Under the pieces are notes generated by a model, which saw nothing but the letters and a program-made list of their open reading frames with translations, searched no databases and was not told the origin of the DNA. The position numbers and the translations under genes were made by a program. Of a stretch of 64,000 nt of DNA, positions 21,966 to 34,370 are shown in pieces. Source of the stretch: Skeletonema tropicum. Taxonomy: Eukaryota > Bacillariophyta > Thalassiosirophyceae > Thalassiosirales > Thalassiosiraceae. The stretch spans positions 1,302,001 through 1,366,000 of the forward strand of contig CM074149.1 of the NCBI GenBank assembly GCA_037178625.1. The letters run 5' to 3'. Every line of letters starts with the position of its first letter. The stretch's first letter is position 1.

Positions 21966-22896
21966 ATGGATGCTGAGGGCAATAATAATAATATTAGGAC
22001 GTACATTTACAGGGGCGAGGAGGTCGTTTTTATTCCTCGTGATGTAAATCATATCATCGTCATCGTCCATAAAGACGTCACCGTCATTCTGGCGAGTGCA
22101 TTCATTTGGAGTCGTAACATCATTGAGGTCATCTGTCACGAGGGTGTCGAAAAGATTGAAGAACGCGCATTGTGGGAATGCCCTTTGAGACGAGTTGTCA
22201 TGCCGGGCGTCAAAATTGTGGAGGGGTATGCATTCTTTTCGTGTAGAGCCCTGACGGATGTCGAATGTGGCAAGCTGGAAACAATTAAAGAAGGGGCATT
22301 CAGAAGATGTACATCTCTGACGAGCATCAACCTACCATCCGTCGAGATAGCTGAAGAGAATGCATTCTGTGATGGCACCGCCCTTACAGATGCGAAGTTT
22401 GGTGGCAAACTGAGAAGAATTGAGAGGAACGCATTCCTTGACTGCCGCTCTCTAGAACGAATCACCATTCCATTGAAAGATGGTTTGGTGACAGATAACG
22501 GTGTGTTTACGGGATGTGATAATTTGAAGCGCGTAGATCTTGTGGAGGGAGAACTACACGAAACTATCGACGCTTTATTATTGGACGACTGGAGGCTTGA
22601 TATGAATGAAGAAATTGAGTCAATCAATCAGATTCTTCCCAATGCATATGCTGGTGGTTATCAAGAATTTGATTATGATAACTATGATGAGGGAGAAAAG
22701 GCCCAGGTGATACAAAGGTGGATCAGAATCAGTTCTTCGCAAAATTATTCACTACCAAGCAAAGCATCAACGTGTATTGGATGAGGCTGGTTCTACACTC
22801 CTTCATGCTTTGCCTCGATTGCCTCAAGATATCGTGATGAATAACGTTCTTCCTTTTCTTGTCTTACCATCTTACACGTTTGTAGTGGAGGATTAG
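21966..22896 (+). pseudogene. BspA-like LRR protein gene, copy 2 (late frameshift)
   Basis: ATG 21966 starts MDAEGNNNNIRTYIYRGEEV. The frame is open for about 270 residues: LRR units with the AF..C..L pattern (ALTDVECGKLETI, CTSLTSINLPSVEIA, LTDAKFGGKLRRI) and the domain GELHETIDALLLDDWR. At about 22730 one extra A (GGATCAGAATCAG against GGATCAGATCAG) shifts the frame inside WIRSVLRKIIHYQ. A 10-base duplication (CGATTGCCTC) is also present near 22815. The family stop is at 22894-22896. Confidence 0.85.
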
Positions 22897-23629
22897 AAGA
22901 CATAGTGACGATGGAGATGAAATGGAGGAATATATTGCTCCTCCACAGCCCCAGCCACACTTCTGTTGTGATTGTGTAAGACATATCATAAATATCGCAC
23001 ATTGCAAAACAATTAAGGTTTAGGCATTGATATTGATTCTTATGTTGAACAACTACTATTAGAACTTCTGTATCTGGTCTGCTTAGTATATTATGTATCC
23101 CATTGGGTGTGATTACTTATTGTCGACTACGTTCATAATAATTTGCATACGTCTTAATATGAAAGTTCTTTTGTATTCCAAGATCAGTGTTGAGGCGGCC
23201 GGTGATCAGCCGTTATATCATTCGTGAGGACTCGGTAGCTTTGTATTGCGGCTTTTTGGGGCAACTATCACTACTCTGAGAACATCAGCTCTTGCTTGCT
23301 AGCTGGCTGCGTTGCTTGTTAGTTGCTTGGAATTTGGAAGATGTGAGAATAAGTATCCAATCTGAATATTTATTGGTACCATTGAGCACAAGAGCCATCT
23401 CTGGTGTCCGTTGCTTGTCTTAGGGATTTCTTTCGGGGTGCGGGCGTTGACCCCATTTGGAAGGAAGATGCCCATCTTTCACATCCTGGCTGAACCAAAA
23501 CAAAAATGAATGAAGCGAAGAAGCACGATCACGAACACGGACACGAACAGATTTCCAGCCGTGAACGCAGATCGAATGACGGCGGCTGCTATCTTCGATT
23601 CATTATCATCTTGCGAGTGTGTTGTCATC
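22897..23629 (+). repeat. LRR-cassette flank (between copies 2 and 3)
   Basis: Same order of flank blocks as after copy 1: AACAATTAAGGTTTAGGCATT, TCTGGTCTGCTTAG, GATCAGTGTTGAGGCGGCC (about 23183), ACTCGGTAGC and AAGATGTGAGAATAAGTATCC. It ends in the upstream region of copy 3. This is the reference empty site for the PIF element at 34533. No other gene seen. Confidence 0.7.
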
Positions 23630-24529
23630 ATGGCGGCCGAGGGCAATAATATTAGGAGGTTCTACAGGGGCGAAGAGGTTAGGAGTTACATCTACAGGGG
23701 TGAAGAGGGCGAAGTTATTCCGCATGATCGTATCTTCGTCATCGTACATAAAGATGTCACCGTCATCCTTGAAAGTGCATTCAGTGGGCGCCATAGCATC
23801 ATTGAGGTCATCTGTCACGACGGTGTCGAAAAGATTGAAAGAGACGCATTCTATTACTGCTATGCATTGAGACGAGTGATCATGCCGGGCGTCAAAATTG
23901 TGGAGCGGGGGGCATTCAAAAGCTGCACATCTTTAAGGAGCATCAATCTGCCATCAGTCGAGATAGTTAAAGAGAATGCATTCTGAAGATTGCAACGCCC
24001 TGACAGACGCGAAGTTTGGTAACAAGCTGGAAAGATTCGAGGGGAAGGCATTCCTCAAATTGCTGCTCTCTAGCAAGAATCACCATCCCATTGAAAGATG
24101 GTTTGATTACTAGTGATAGTGTATTTAGGGAGTGTAGAAAATTAAAGCACGCAAATCTGGTTGAGGGAGAACTACACGAAACTATCGATGCTTTACAATT
24201 GGACGACTGGAGGAATGATATCTATGAGGAAATTGAGTCAATCAATCAGATTCTTCCCAATGCATTTGGTGGGAATCTATAACATCCTTGGTCGTGTTTA
24301 TGCTGCTGGAGAAAAGGCCCAGGTGATACGAGAGTGGGTGAGATCTGTTCTTCGCAAAATTATTCACTACCAAGCAGAGCATCAACGCTTATTGAATGAG
24401 GCTGGTTCTACACTCCATCATGCTTTGCCTCACGATATCGTGATGAATGATGTTCTTCCTTTTCTCGAGCTGCCATCACATACATTTGAAGTGGAGGATT
24501 ATGAAGATGAAGATGAAACGGAGGAATAG
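23630..24529 (+). pseudogene. BspA-like LRR protein gene, copy 3 (multiply broken)
   Basis: ATG 23630 starts MAAEGNNIRRFYRGEEV and has a partial internal duplication of the RGEE segment. LRR units run to ENAF followed by TGA (23984-23986), where intact genes have TGTGG. The frame then changes at least twice: 24016-24282 carries ARITIPLKDGLIT and DDWRNDIYEEIESI, and 24161-24529 carries EKAQVIREWVRSVLRKIIHY and LPSHTFEVEDYEDE. The most decayed of the full-length copies. Confidence 0.85.
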
Positions 24530-26202
24530 ATTGATCGCCCTAGAGCTCCAGTCACACTTCTGCTGTGATTGCTTATGACATTTTATTGTAAGTATTCTTG
24601 CGTTACAAAACAATGAGTATTGTATGTTGATTATTTGATTAAAATCTTGTTCAGCAATTAGCGTATCTGCACTTGTTCAGCTACTATCAGATCCTGCGTT
24701 GGGTGTGATGTATGTGCCAACTACTTCCATAATCTAAGGATGATGATGATGAAACTTGATGATGCTACGATAGGAATTAGTATACCCCCATGCGAACTCA
24801 AATTCGACCAAATCCAGTCACGCACCAACATTTTTGCCCACGGGCATCAAAAGTGACCGTTGCTTCTCGACACTTTCTCTCACCATTCACCAACCACAAA
24901 CGGCCAAAGACGCAACCACCATGATGCCATTGTGGACTGCCTAGTAGTACAAAATCGACACTGTACCAAGACGGACTTTTGATACTGGAGGCGGAGAAGC
25001 CAATTTGTAGATCGCCGTCGAAAAAGTCCGTCTTGGTTCGACATATCCTAGGAGAAAATAGCCATGCCCACAACGTAACGGAAATTGGTCGATGCAACTG
25101 ATGTTGTCGACTAATGCCTTGGGTAATCATCGTTACCACCATTTACGATGCCACCACGACGCCACAATCGATACTATATATCCATAGGGAGGTATGAGTG
25201 TCTTGGAAGCCGCTGCTTCGCCCGATTACGTCGTCCGGAACGTCGGCTACTCTGAGACAACATATTTTTAATATTCTTTTACATCAACGCTACTGTGCAG
25301 TAAGGAGGTGCAATAAACCATTTCCGATGGCAACAAACCCGCTCCCTCGACTTTAATATTAATATAGACGACGCCTTGGCACTCTGAAGCGGAAGAAAAG
25401 GCCATATGACGTCGTCTACAAGGTACAAAAATATACATAATTATTCGTTTCCGTCGGACACAACAATCAACTGACAATTAATGCAAACGGCGTAGATATC
25501 GATCAAAGAGACATCAATACATCATTATTATGATAGTATGCATCCTTGGGAATAATATTACCAATGTATGTTGAGATAAACATCATATTTATCAAGTATT
25601 ACTTATTTAATAATTTACATATAATACCAACAAATAATAACATAGTCTATCTGATATTAAACACAAACATTCTGCACTGCCAACACATAGAAGTCTTCTA
25701 TTGCGATTATATGATCGTATGGTTCATGAATAACCACTGATTTGCATTTAGTGGCTCTTTATCAAGTTGATTATTGCATACACTCTGGGTAGAAAAATAG
25801 ATTGCCTCTCACTGATGAATTGTGCTTGATCATGTACTAATTGATGTTTGTGAACAGTTGAGGTAGCAAAAGACGTCTCCCAAGTAATATATATCGATTG
25901 AATGCGAGGAAAGCCTCTCCTTTGCTGTGTATCACCACGTAAACGTCCGTGGGAGGGTTGAAGGGAGGTGAAAGTTGTGGATTTTAAGCCGTCGATGGCG
26001 ACGTTAATTTCTTCATTTTCGATCAGCCAACTGAGTATTGCCGTCGTTGACGCTAATATTATGATGTATAAGATCGAATATGCCGAGTATGATAGGTGTC
26101 TTTATTAGATGTGCATAACTGTGGCCATAGGAGTGGAGGACATCATAGTGAGGGTGTAAAAGATGATATTATTTGGAGGTTGGATTTTGAGTGGTGGTTA
26201 GC
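24530..26202. other. AT-rich spacer, no gene recognised
   Basis: Short frames (24798-25142 minus, 25268-25477 minus, 25546-25740 plus) lack any domain. A 16-bp perfect inverted repeat lies at 24965-25037. Confidence 0.4.
24965..25037. repeat. 16-bp inverted repeat, 41-base spacer
   Basis: ACCAAGACGGACTTTT (24965-24980) is the exact reverse complement of AAAAGTCCGTCTTGGT (25022-25037). It could be a hairpin or the ends of a tiny decayed element; no target duplication seen. Confidence 0.75.
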
Positions 26203-26262
26203 GACGGCCTCTGTACGAAGGAATCGAACCCCTTAACTACGGCCAAAACAGCGATTGTACAG
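26203..26262 (-). other. tRNA-like acceptor/T-arm minihelix
   Basis: On the minus strand ACTGTAC (acceptor-like) is followed by only 23 bases. Then come AGGGG-TTCGATT-CCTTC, with a perfect B-box word GGTTCGATTCC, and GTACAGA, which pairs with the first segment at six of seven positions. No D arm or anticodon arm can be placed, so this is not a functional tRNA call. Confidence 0.35.
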
Positions 26263-26439
26263 TAGGAATAATACTCAAAAACACTTGTGTTCCACCTTAA
26301 AGCTATTTAAGAGATCGGCTCATTCTACTTGAACACATGGTTATGCATTCATTCGACGTGCTCTTTTGTCATCTGCAGTTGCCTCGGCCGATTAGCCGTG
26401 GGCGATGCTGCTGAGTTTTTTGCCAGCTCATCAACACTT

Positions 26440-26830
26440 TTTCAAGGATCAGTGTTGTGGCGGCCGCTGATCAATACAGTTTCATCATTCGTGGGGACTC
26501 GGTAGCTGCGTGCTGGCGCTCGCAACTATCTCAGAACTTGCTTGCTATAGCTTAGAATGATGTTGGATGTGATATCCAAAGTGGATATTAAAAATCGGTA
26601 TATTTGAGCAGCAGAGCTTTGGTATCAAGCTTGTCTTGATTGGGAGATAGAGATCTCAAATCTCAGGGCTTGTCTTGGGTGTCGGTATGTAAGTGACTCG
26701 AGTGAAAATGCAGGTGAAGATATATATATGTAACAGAAATTTTAAAGTACGTCTGGTGGGCCCTCAAGAGGCGACATTATCTACGCTAAGTGATAACGAA
26801 CATGTGCTGCAGTAGCTATTATTTCCCAGG
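26440..26830 (+). repeat. Diverged LRR-cassette flank plus dispersed repeat
   Basis: Blocks ATCAGTGTTGTGGCGGCC, TCATTCGTGGGGACTCGGTAG and TCTTGATTGGGAGATAGAGATC match the flanks of the LRR genes without an LRR gene beside them. From 26722 the sequence matches 4872-4990, including the 22-bp core at 26734-26755. Confidence 0.65.
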
Positions 26831-27279
26831 GGTGAGATGCTCATGTCACTCATGTTCTCTTCAACCTGACACAAATAAAAGCATGCACAAGCCGAAACGT
26901 AAATGCTGTTGTTACCTGGTGACATCATACATGCAAAACTAATTTCTGTTTCTGTTGATTTGAAGACATGAAGATGAATCTCAATTGTTCCTCTCATTCA
27001 TCAGCTCACTTATCACGATTTCTTGTCTGGCTAGCATAGCCGGTATCTCGAGAAAATTTCGCAGAAAGCGTAAAACTCCTGATCTCACTCACATTTTGTT
27101 CCTGCCTTTCAAGTTTCAAGAGATACGGTCTCGGCGCTAAGACTGCACGCAAGACTAGTAGGAAGTAACCATTGACGCATCGCTCGAGCAAGCAACCATC
27201 ATTTACTGACAGAGACAAGCTGATAACGACACACTCTGTGAGCAAAGCAGCGGCTGAAGCAAAATTTTTCATCATCAAA

Positions 27280-28878
27280 ATGGGGCGGCAACCCAAATCA
27301 ACTGCGAAAGCCAGCGTTGGATCCCTCTTCATCGCTCAAATTGATGGCAAGATAGCCAAACATCGACCTCCCAAGGTAGATTTAGGGCCATTCAAGAAAT
27401 CTCGTATCAATTCACTCCGAAAATTAAACGCGCTCTGCTATTCACTCTCAGCGATAATCGTTCTCTTCTCGATCAGCACTTCGAGCTGGGACGGTTATGA
27501 CAACTACTATGATGGAATGGGCAATCAGACGCTACTGTCGGTAGCACCCTACGCTGAATACATTTGGTACGCGCTGTACTTTCTACAGGGACTGTTCGTA
27601 GCTGCATCTTATATGCCTTCGCTGTGGTCGAGCGAGTATCTTGGCTACACTGCACTGAACCACACTCGAAGTGGATGGAAGGCGTTCAAAAAGTCAATAC
27701 CGGTAGAGCACTTTCCAGTATTATGTGCGTCAACTGCAATATCCGTCTACAGTTACTTCAAAATGAACAACATGAGCTTGGCACTCGGGAGCAGTTGTGC
27801 CAGCACGATCTTTTTGATTGTTATTATCAGATATCAATTTTTGGTAACACCGCCACCAATTTCGTATGAAGACCATTTTCGAGGCATCAAGGGATGGTTT
27901 CGGAGACGCCGAGTTGATGAGGAATTACTCAATGAAGAGTTGCATGATCAAGAATTCAGGAGTCAGATTCAGCAATACTTCTTTCTCAAGCTGCCATTTG
28001 AACTTTATGCTGGGTACAATCTTGCATGGAGCGTTTCAATCGTGAGTATTATCGTGCACAGCGAGATTACAAATGAAGAGCTCGATGTAGTTTTGGCATG
28101 GGCGAGTTTGGTGGCATTATTGGCTGTGGGATGTTATGTCATGTGGTCGGAGAAGAAGGGCATGTTTTATGGAGTTGGAGCTGGGTTGGCTTGGTATTTG
28201 GTAAGTTTGGAATATTCATGATATGATATATGGCTACTTTCTTCTCTCTTATTTCATCTATCTGACACATCATAACATGCCTCTCTCATACACTACGACC
28301 AATCATTCACTCACTCACAGTTCGGGGTATTCTTTGAACTTCTCTATCCATCTTCTACTGTCGTTTATAATTTTTATGCTGATGCAGCAATTGCAGTGAC
28401 AAAGTATATGGCAGTCAGCTTTGCCAGCCTTTTCGTCGCAGCAGTTGTAGTCCGGGCAATCAAGTATGTCATCAAAGGTGGTCATGGATTACATGAGGAA
28501 GATAGTGAGGAAGATGAAGATGACGTGAGGAAAATTGTCTTACATGGCATCGCCGCAGCAGAGAGTGGTGGTAAACACATGATACATGAGGCAGAGGATG
28601 GGGTAGTCCATGTGTCCACGACTGTCCTACCGGCTGTCGCGAAAGCAGTGGGGGACACAAGTACACGCAGTATTCAAGTAGTTGAGTCCACTGGTCGTCG
28701 CGGCGTTGAAGCAGTTGCGTCCACTGGTCGTCGCGGCGTTCAAGCAGTTGCGTCCACTCATAGACGCATCATAGAAGAGGCGGGAGACGGAGTGGATAAT
28801 ATATCAGTGGAAATAGACAAAGCACTAGATGAGGCGGAGGACGGAGTAATAGGTGCGTTAGAGGCTATGGGAATATAG
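27280..28878 (+). CDS. Multi-pass membrane protein, copy 2, two exons
   Basis: Exon 1 27280-28200 (MGRQPKSTAKASVGSLFIAQ...) and exon 2 28321-28878 join in phase 0 across a GT-AG intron (GTAAGT...CACAG), giving 492 residues. The hydrophobic layout is as in copy 1 (EYIWYALYFLQGLF, ASYMPSLWSSE, CASTAISVYSYF, LPFELYAGYNLAWSV), and exon 2 continues with FGVFFELLYPS and YMAVSFASLFVAA. Unlike copy 1 it has a roughly 120-residue soluble tail: acidic (EEDSEEDEDD), then three short repeats (VESTGRRGVEA, VASTGRRGVQA, VASTHRRIIEE), then amphipathic DGV...EA units. Function unknown. This copy appears intact and serves as the reference for copy 1. Confidence 0.85.
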
Positions 28879-30320
28879 CTATCATTTGGATTCAGTGATG
28901 ATTTGTTTAGATTTAGAAGTAGATATAATATAGAAATAATACATGATGTTTGCTGTATCTATTATTTGGATGGGGAAGATTCTCTCAGCATTATGCAATA
29001 CAACCCCCATTCTCACAAGCATTTCTCCAATCCGACACATCCACATTCACGTTTCCCTTGAATGATATCTTTGGTTTTGCAGGTGTCGTAGGAAGACGAT
29101 GAGTGGTGATCTAGAGAGTTCTTGTCAACCTCTTTCGTTTGTTACTATTTCCGAGGCGAAATATCGACTTTTGTCCAACCAAACTCCCGCACACTCTACA
29201 CTCTACACTCTACACAATCCAGTCCTTCCAAATGCACCTTTCTTCCTTCCTATCTTTCGTTGTAATGGTTGTATCAAGTCGATGAGTATGCACATTTCCC
29301 TTGCTACCTTTGGCTGTAATAGACGTAGGAAGACGATGAGTAGTGATTTAGAATCCTCTCATCAAGCCCTATCGATTGGTACGATGCCATTATCAAGGCA
29401 AAATATCGACTCTTTGTCAATCGACTCAACTCGAGAGAAGGGTCTAGAGAAAGCGACCAGCGGGGCCAAAAAGTCACTCCAAATTTTCGGAATTTTTCAT
29501 CAAAAATGAACAAAACATCCTCCACCACCGTCAATAATCATCATCATGACAATAATGTCATCAATAACATCGACAACATTCCTTCTCGACAGCTTCCTCG
29601 CAATAATACCACAACAATATCAATATCATCCGTTCAATTTCACTCAACCTCTTACCTCTACTCAATCCTTTCAGATTCACGTTTCCCTTGATATCTTTGG
29701 CTGTTATAGTCGTAGGAAAGCGATTAGTGGTGAATTAGAATCCTCTCAACGAGCTTCTCATCTGGTTATAGTCATTCACTCATCTGCTACTTCTTGAGCA
29801 GTAAGGTATGATATATAGCAGATTGACGGCTGTATCCCGTGCGTCCCTTCTTCTGCGAAAAGTAACCTTCTTGTGCGATAAGGAACAAGAAAGATTGTAG
29901 AGATGGGCATCTTCATATAGTACTTCCAAAAAAGTAGGTACCTTCCTGATTGCGCCCCTTGTTTCGAGAAACCATCCAAGATAAGGCTCTAGAAACAATA
30001 CAAAAAGTCCACGGAAGGACATCAAAATTGTCTTTTAGATTAAATCTCCAATTCCTTACATTGGAATTAGTATAAATACACACGATGACCAAAATTGGCG
30101 ACGAGTAGCCTGCAATAATTATTATTGAGGCGAGATACATCTGTGGAAAATTCGACATGGCCTTCGTTCAACGGCCAGCATTGGCCTGAAATATTTGTCA
30201 TACCTAAAAAATACGGTGCTTCCAATTATTGTTGCTGCTCTAGATTACTTCCGCCATCTCACTGCACTGCTTCATTACTCGAGAAGTAACGGTAACGGAT
30301 ATACATAAATACAATTAAAC
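28879..30320. other. Intergenic with a threefold diverged repeat
   Basis: No gene supported. The first part holds three related segments (see repeat at 29048-29770); the rest is spacer upstream of the SET gene. Confidence 0.4.
29048..29770 (+). repeat. Three diverged direct repeats
   Basis: Segments near 29048, 29290 and 29680 each read TTTCCCTTG, TCTTTGG or CCTTTGGCTG, CGTAGGAA.ACGAT, AGTGGTGA or AGTAGTGA, TTAGA and TCCTCTC. Translated, they give FG..RRRK.(M/I)S.(D/E)LESS, so they may derive from a repeated coding unit, but no open frame spans all three. Confidence 0.6.
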
Positions 30321-33215
30321 ATGAGGTGGGCAACAACTGCCCTCTTGCACTTGCTCGCCACTACTGAGACAACTGTCAGCACAATGGCGCGCGGTGGTAA
30401 CAATGCACTAGCACCTGGTCAATGTGGTCTCTACCTAGCACCATCAACCTTACCATTCGCCGGCCTTGGGTTGTTCAGTGGAACTGCCATCCCCGTCAAT
30501 ACTCCCCTCAATAATTACATTGGCGGGGGCGGTGGTACCTACTTTTCCAGGTCGTCATCATGATGATGATAATGAGAACTCTCCCCCACTATGGACAGAT
30601 CTCGCCATTCCAATCGCCGACGACTACAAGGCTTTACCCTACCGAGGACAACAACTCTACCCATCCTGGTTGGGCTACGTCTGGCCACGAGAGTTGGGTG
30701 CCATTGTCGATTTGTGGGATAATCCACCATTTCCAAAGGTGGAACCGGGATTGCCCCCAATGGATCCTGGATTACAGCTTGCCGATGGAATTGACTTTTT
30801 TATGGATGATCAATCTACTACTACTGAGGATGATGACACTGATTATTATAATCATCATCATCACGTACCGTCGATAAAAATGAATGTCTTTTCTCCAGGA
30901 TTGGCAAGTTTGGCCAATCATAATGGTGACTATGTCAATATTGATCGACACGAATCCAGTAGTCGTGTCGATTCTTATTATGCTGCATCGTCATCTCCTG
31001 AACATCAGGCACCATGGGGTGCTGCAGGTGTAGGTGCCTATACACCCCATCACAACATGGAATACATTACCTATCGACCTATCGATCAAGGAATGGAACT
31101 ATTTTTGGATTATGGTCAAATCTTTCATGATCACATCGAGACACGGAATGAACAACTTCAAACTATGAGGGGAAGAAAAAACGTAGTGTCACTGGATTTG
31201 TGGAGGACATGTCCCGAGATTGGGATGTTATGGATGATCGAGAGAAATGGGAATGTCCACGAGAGTTACCCACCGAGAAGGCAAAGCGGGATAGGTTACA
31301 GGTTGGGATGGGGGTGGATTCATCGACTCTTTCAGAGGATGAGAAACCTTATACTGAGTATAGAATTAATGATCATCATCCTGCAGCTACAGTCGAGGAT
31401 GATGATGATGATGAAGAATATGATGATGAAGACGATGATGACGACGAAGATGATGATGACAAACCACATGGCTGGAATGTCAAATCCATGGAATGGTTAT
31501 ACGACCAAGGCATATGCCTCTCATCCGGCAAATTGGGGATCGGACCCTCCAACATCGCACACGCTGGTCGGGCAGTCTTCTCAACAACTCCTATTGCCAA
31601 GGGAGACGTCGTCCTCACAACACCATTAATTGCCCTGCGAAGAGATGATTTTCGAATCTACAAATCGAATTCCAAGGCAGAGAATGAAAGGGATACAGTG
31701 GACAAGTCGACTGTGATTGGAGAGGAATTGTTGTTGAATTATGCGTACGGTCATCCGGATTCGCCCATGTTATTGGTCCCCAATGCACCCATGGCAAATT
31801 TTATCAATCACGGTGGTCAAGAGGATGCCAATGTTCAAATTAGATGGCCTACGGCAGGTTCCAAGACGGCAAGATTATTTGACTGGGCTTATAATCGTGA
31901 GAAGGAAGAAATCTACAATGACGAATTTGTATCCAACAATCCCAATGCATGGCTTGACGATCATCCAATTGATGTTATGGAGAGGTCTGGAAAGCTAGCC
32001 TTTGAATATGTCGCACTGAGGAATATTGAACCGGACGAAGAAATACTCATCGACTATGGACCATTGTGGGACGATGCCTGGTATGAATTTCTCGAAATTC
32101 ATCCCTACGCTCGATCTGGATACTTTCGTCATTCCATTGGTGTCCCTGATGGGTTTTATCCGGACAATTGGCTTCATGTTGGTGATAAGTATGAGATTGC
32201 CGAGATTCAAGATTTGGAGAATAATCCATTGGAACCGGGAGTAGCACTCCCAATGACATGGGCTCACAATGGCAAGGCGGTAAGTCCCAAGTATGGGTAC
32301 GTGGTAGGTTTGGAACCAGGCTTTTCGGATCGATTCTTGGACTATAGCGAGAAGGCGGGGGTTATTGAGTTATACAGAAAGCTCCTGACCGAACAAGAGG
32401 GATTTCGCTTGAAGTCAGATGAATTTACCACTTACAAGCCCAGTGTCTTGACAAACAATAGTACTAGTAATAGTACGAGCAAAGCTAGGGACGACGACGT
32501 TGACGATTTGGAATTCTATGCACACAAGTACAAGGCGGAACAGTACAAATTCAATATGCACTTTGTCTTGGCATGGAATGAAGCTGCCAGAAAAAGTATC
32601 AACGAGGCGCTGGGAGATGCTGGATTTGACTTGGCAATCAAGGGGATTGGTGAAAGGTTTGGTTATGATAATATCACGTGCTTCCACGGATCCTACCTGG
32701 GCATGACACACTGCGCCAAGGCCAAGACACACTCCGACATTTATGCGACGAACGACAAGTCGTGGAATATTATCTTCCCATTGATCACTGCCGAGGATGC
32801 TGATCCAGAGCTCAACATTATGGCAGAGGATATGAATACGCATATCGGTGTCAATTACTTGAAGGATGTCGCCTACGCAATGGGAGATTTTGGTTACCAC
32901 CAGACTACACCCAGTAATTACTTTGATCCCGGCGCAGAGTTTGAGAGTGAGAGTGATAGGGAGAAGCGTGCAGCAGCTGCTATTCGCGTTGTTTTTGGGG
33001 CATATTGCTCTCAAGTGGATGAGACCAATATTGCCATGTTGAGGCATATCTATGATGGAGATGACCCAGCTCCATTCGCTGATCAATTTACTACATTGCC
33101 AATGAGAGAGGTACATTGGACCAAGACGGGCAATGCCACTTTGCGGCATCCAGAAGGTGAAGGTGGGAGTGTGGATTGTCAAATCAGAGCAGAAGATGAT
33201 GGCTTGTGCTGGTGA
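30321..33215 (+). CDS. Double SET-domain protein (two homopolymer frameshifts)
   Basis: ATG 30321 opens with a signal-like N-terminus (MRWATTALLHLLATTE). Three frames join into one protein of about 965 residues: 30321-30529, 30530-31181 and 31182-33215. The breaks fall in G5 (30525-30529) and A6 (31176-31181): one base fewer in the first gives YIGGAVVPTFPG, one base more in the second gives MRGRKKRSVTGF. SET-like module 1 begins GLYLAPSTLPFAGLGLF and ends GMELFLDYGQ. Module 2, after a long Asp/Glu tract, has NIAHAGRAVFSTTPIAKGD, APMANFINHG (the NH motif) and DEEILIDYGPLWDD. SET domains methylate lysines; the substrate is unknown, and a signal-like start argues against a simple histone role. 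The C-terminal third is not recognised. Likely functional if the breaks are assembly errors. Confidence 0.75.
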
Positions 33216-33439
33216 GACGGAGGAATGTATATATATATGCAGTCGTGCAAGTAGTTAAACTTTTTAAGGAGAATAGTGAATAAGAAGCAGTTGACAATAC
33301 ATCGCACCCAATGCAGGGATATCATGTACAAATCTGCTGACCATTTTTATAGATACGTTAATTGTAAAAGAAGGTAAGAATCAACGTCTAATCTATTCCT
33401 TTATTTCATCTTCAACGTCACTATGCCTTCTCCACCTTC

Positions 33440-34370
33440 TTATTCCTCCAATTCAAATGTATGTGCTGGCAGCTCGAGAAAAGAAAGAACGTTATTCATC
33501 ACGATATCGTGAGGCAAAGCATGATGGAGTGCAGTTGAAACCGCCTCATCCAATAAGTGTTGATGCTTTCTCTGCTTGGTAGTGAATAATTTTGCGAAGA
33601 ACTGATCTGATCCACTCTCGTATCACCTGGGCCTTTTCTCCCTCATCATAGTTAGCATAATCAAATTCGTGATAACCACCAGCATATGCATCGGGAAGAA
33701 TCTGATTGATTGACTCAATTTCTTCATTCATATCAAGCCTCCAGTCGTCCAATAATAAAGCGTCGATAGTGTCGTGTAGTTCTCCCTCCACAAGATCTAC
33801 GCGCTTCAAATTATCACATCCCTTGAATACATCATCACCAGTAATCAAACCATCTTTCAATGGGATGGTGATTCGTTCTAGAGAGCGGCAGTCAAGGAAT
33901 GCCTTCCCCTCAAATCTTTCCAGCTTGTTACCAAACTTTGCGTCTGTCAGGGCGGGAAAATCACAGAATGTATATCCTTCAGCTATCTCGACGGATGGTA
34001 GGTTGATGGTCCTTAAAGATGTGCAACGATAGAATGCCCCAAATTTAATTGTTTCCAGCTTGTCGCATTCCACATCCGTCAGGGCAAAACAACAATTGAA
34101 TGCCTTGCAGTAGATGATTTTGACGCCCGGCATGACAACTCGTCTTAAAGAAGTGCAGTCACAGAATGCAAAACTCTCAATCTTTTCGACACCCTCGTGA
34201 CAGATGACCTCCAAGATTTTACGATGCTCATAGAATGTATCCGCCAGAATGACGGTGACGTCTTTATGGACGATGACGATGATATGATTTTCATCACGAG
34301 GAATAACTTCGCCCAACTCGCCCCTGTAAATGTACGTCCTAATATTATTATTATTGCCCTCAGCATCCAT
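33440..34370 (-). pseudogene. BspA-like LRR protein gene, copy 4 (C-terminal frameshift)
   Basis: ATG 34370 starts MDAEGNNNNIRTYIYRGELG. All LRR units and the GELHDTIDALLLDDWR domain are open to HYQAE. A four-base insertion there (GAGAAAGCATC against GAGCATC) changes the last residues and stops at 33546. The original C-terminus (LPHDIVMNNVLSFLELPAHTF) is still readable in another frame to TAA 33440-33442. The shortened protein of about 274 residues may be usable, so it is a mild break. Confidence 0.8.

Noticed and set aside
26203..26262. Functional tRNA gene
   Set aside because: No D arm or anticodon arm can be placed between the acceptor-like segments; kept only as a tRNA-like element.
32415..33182. 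255-aa minus-strand frame
   Set aside because: Antisense to the C-terminal part of the SET gene; no domain.
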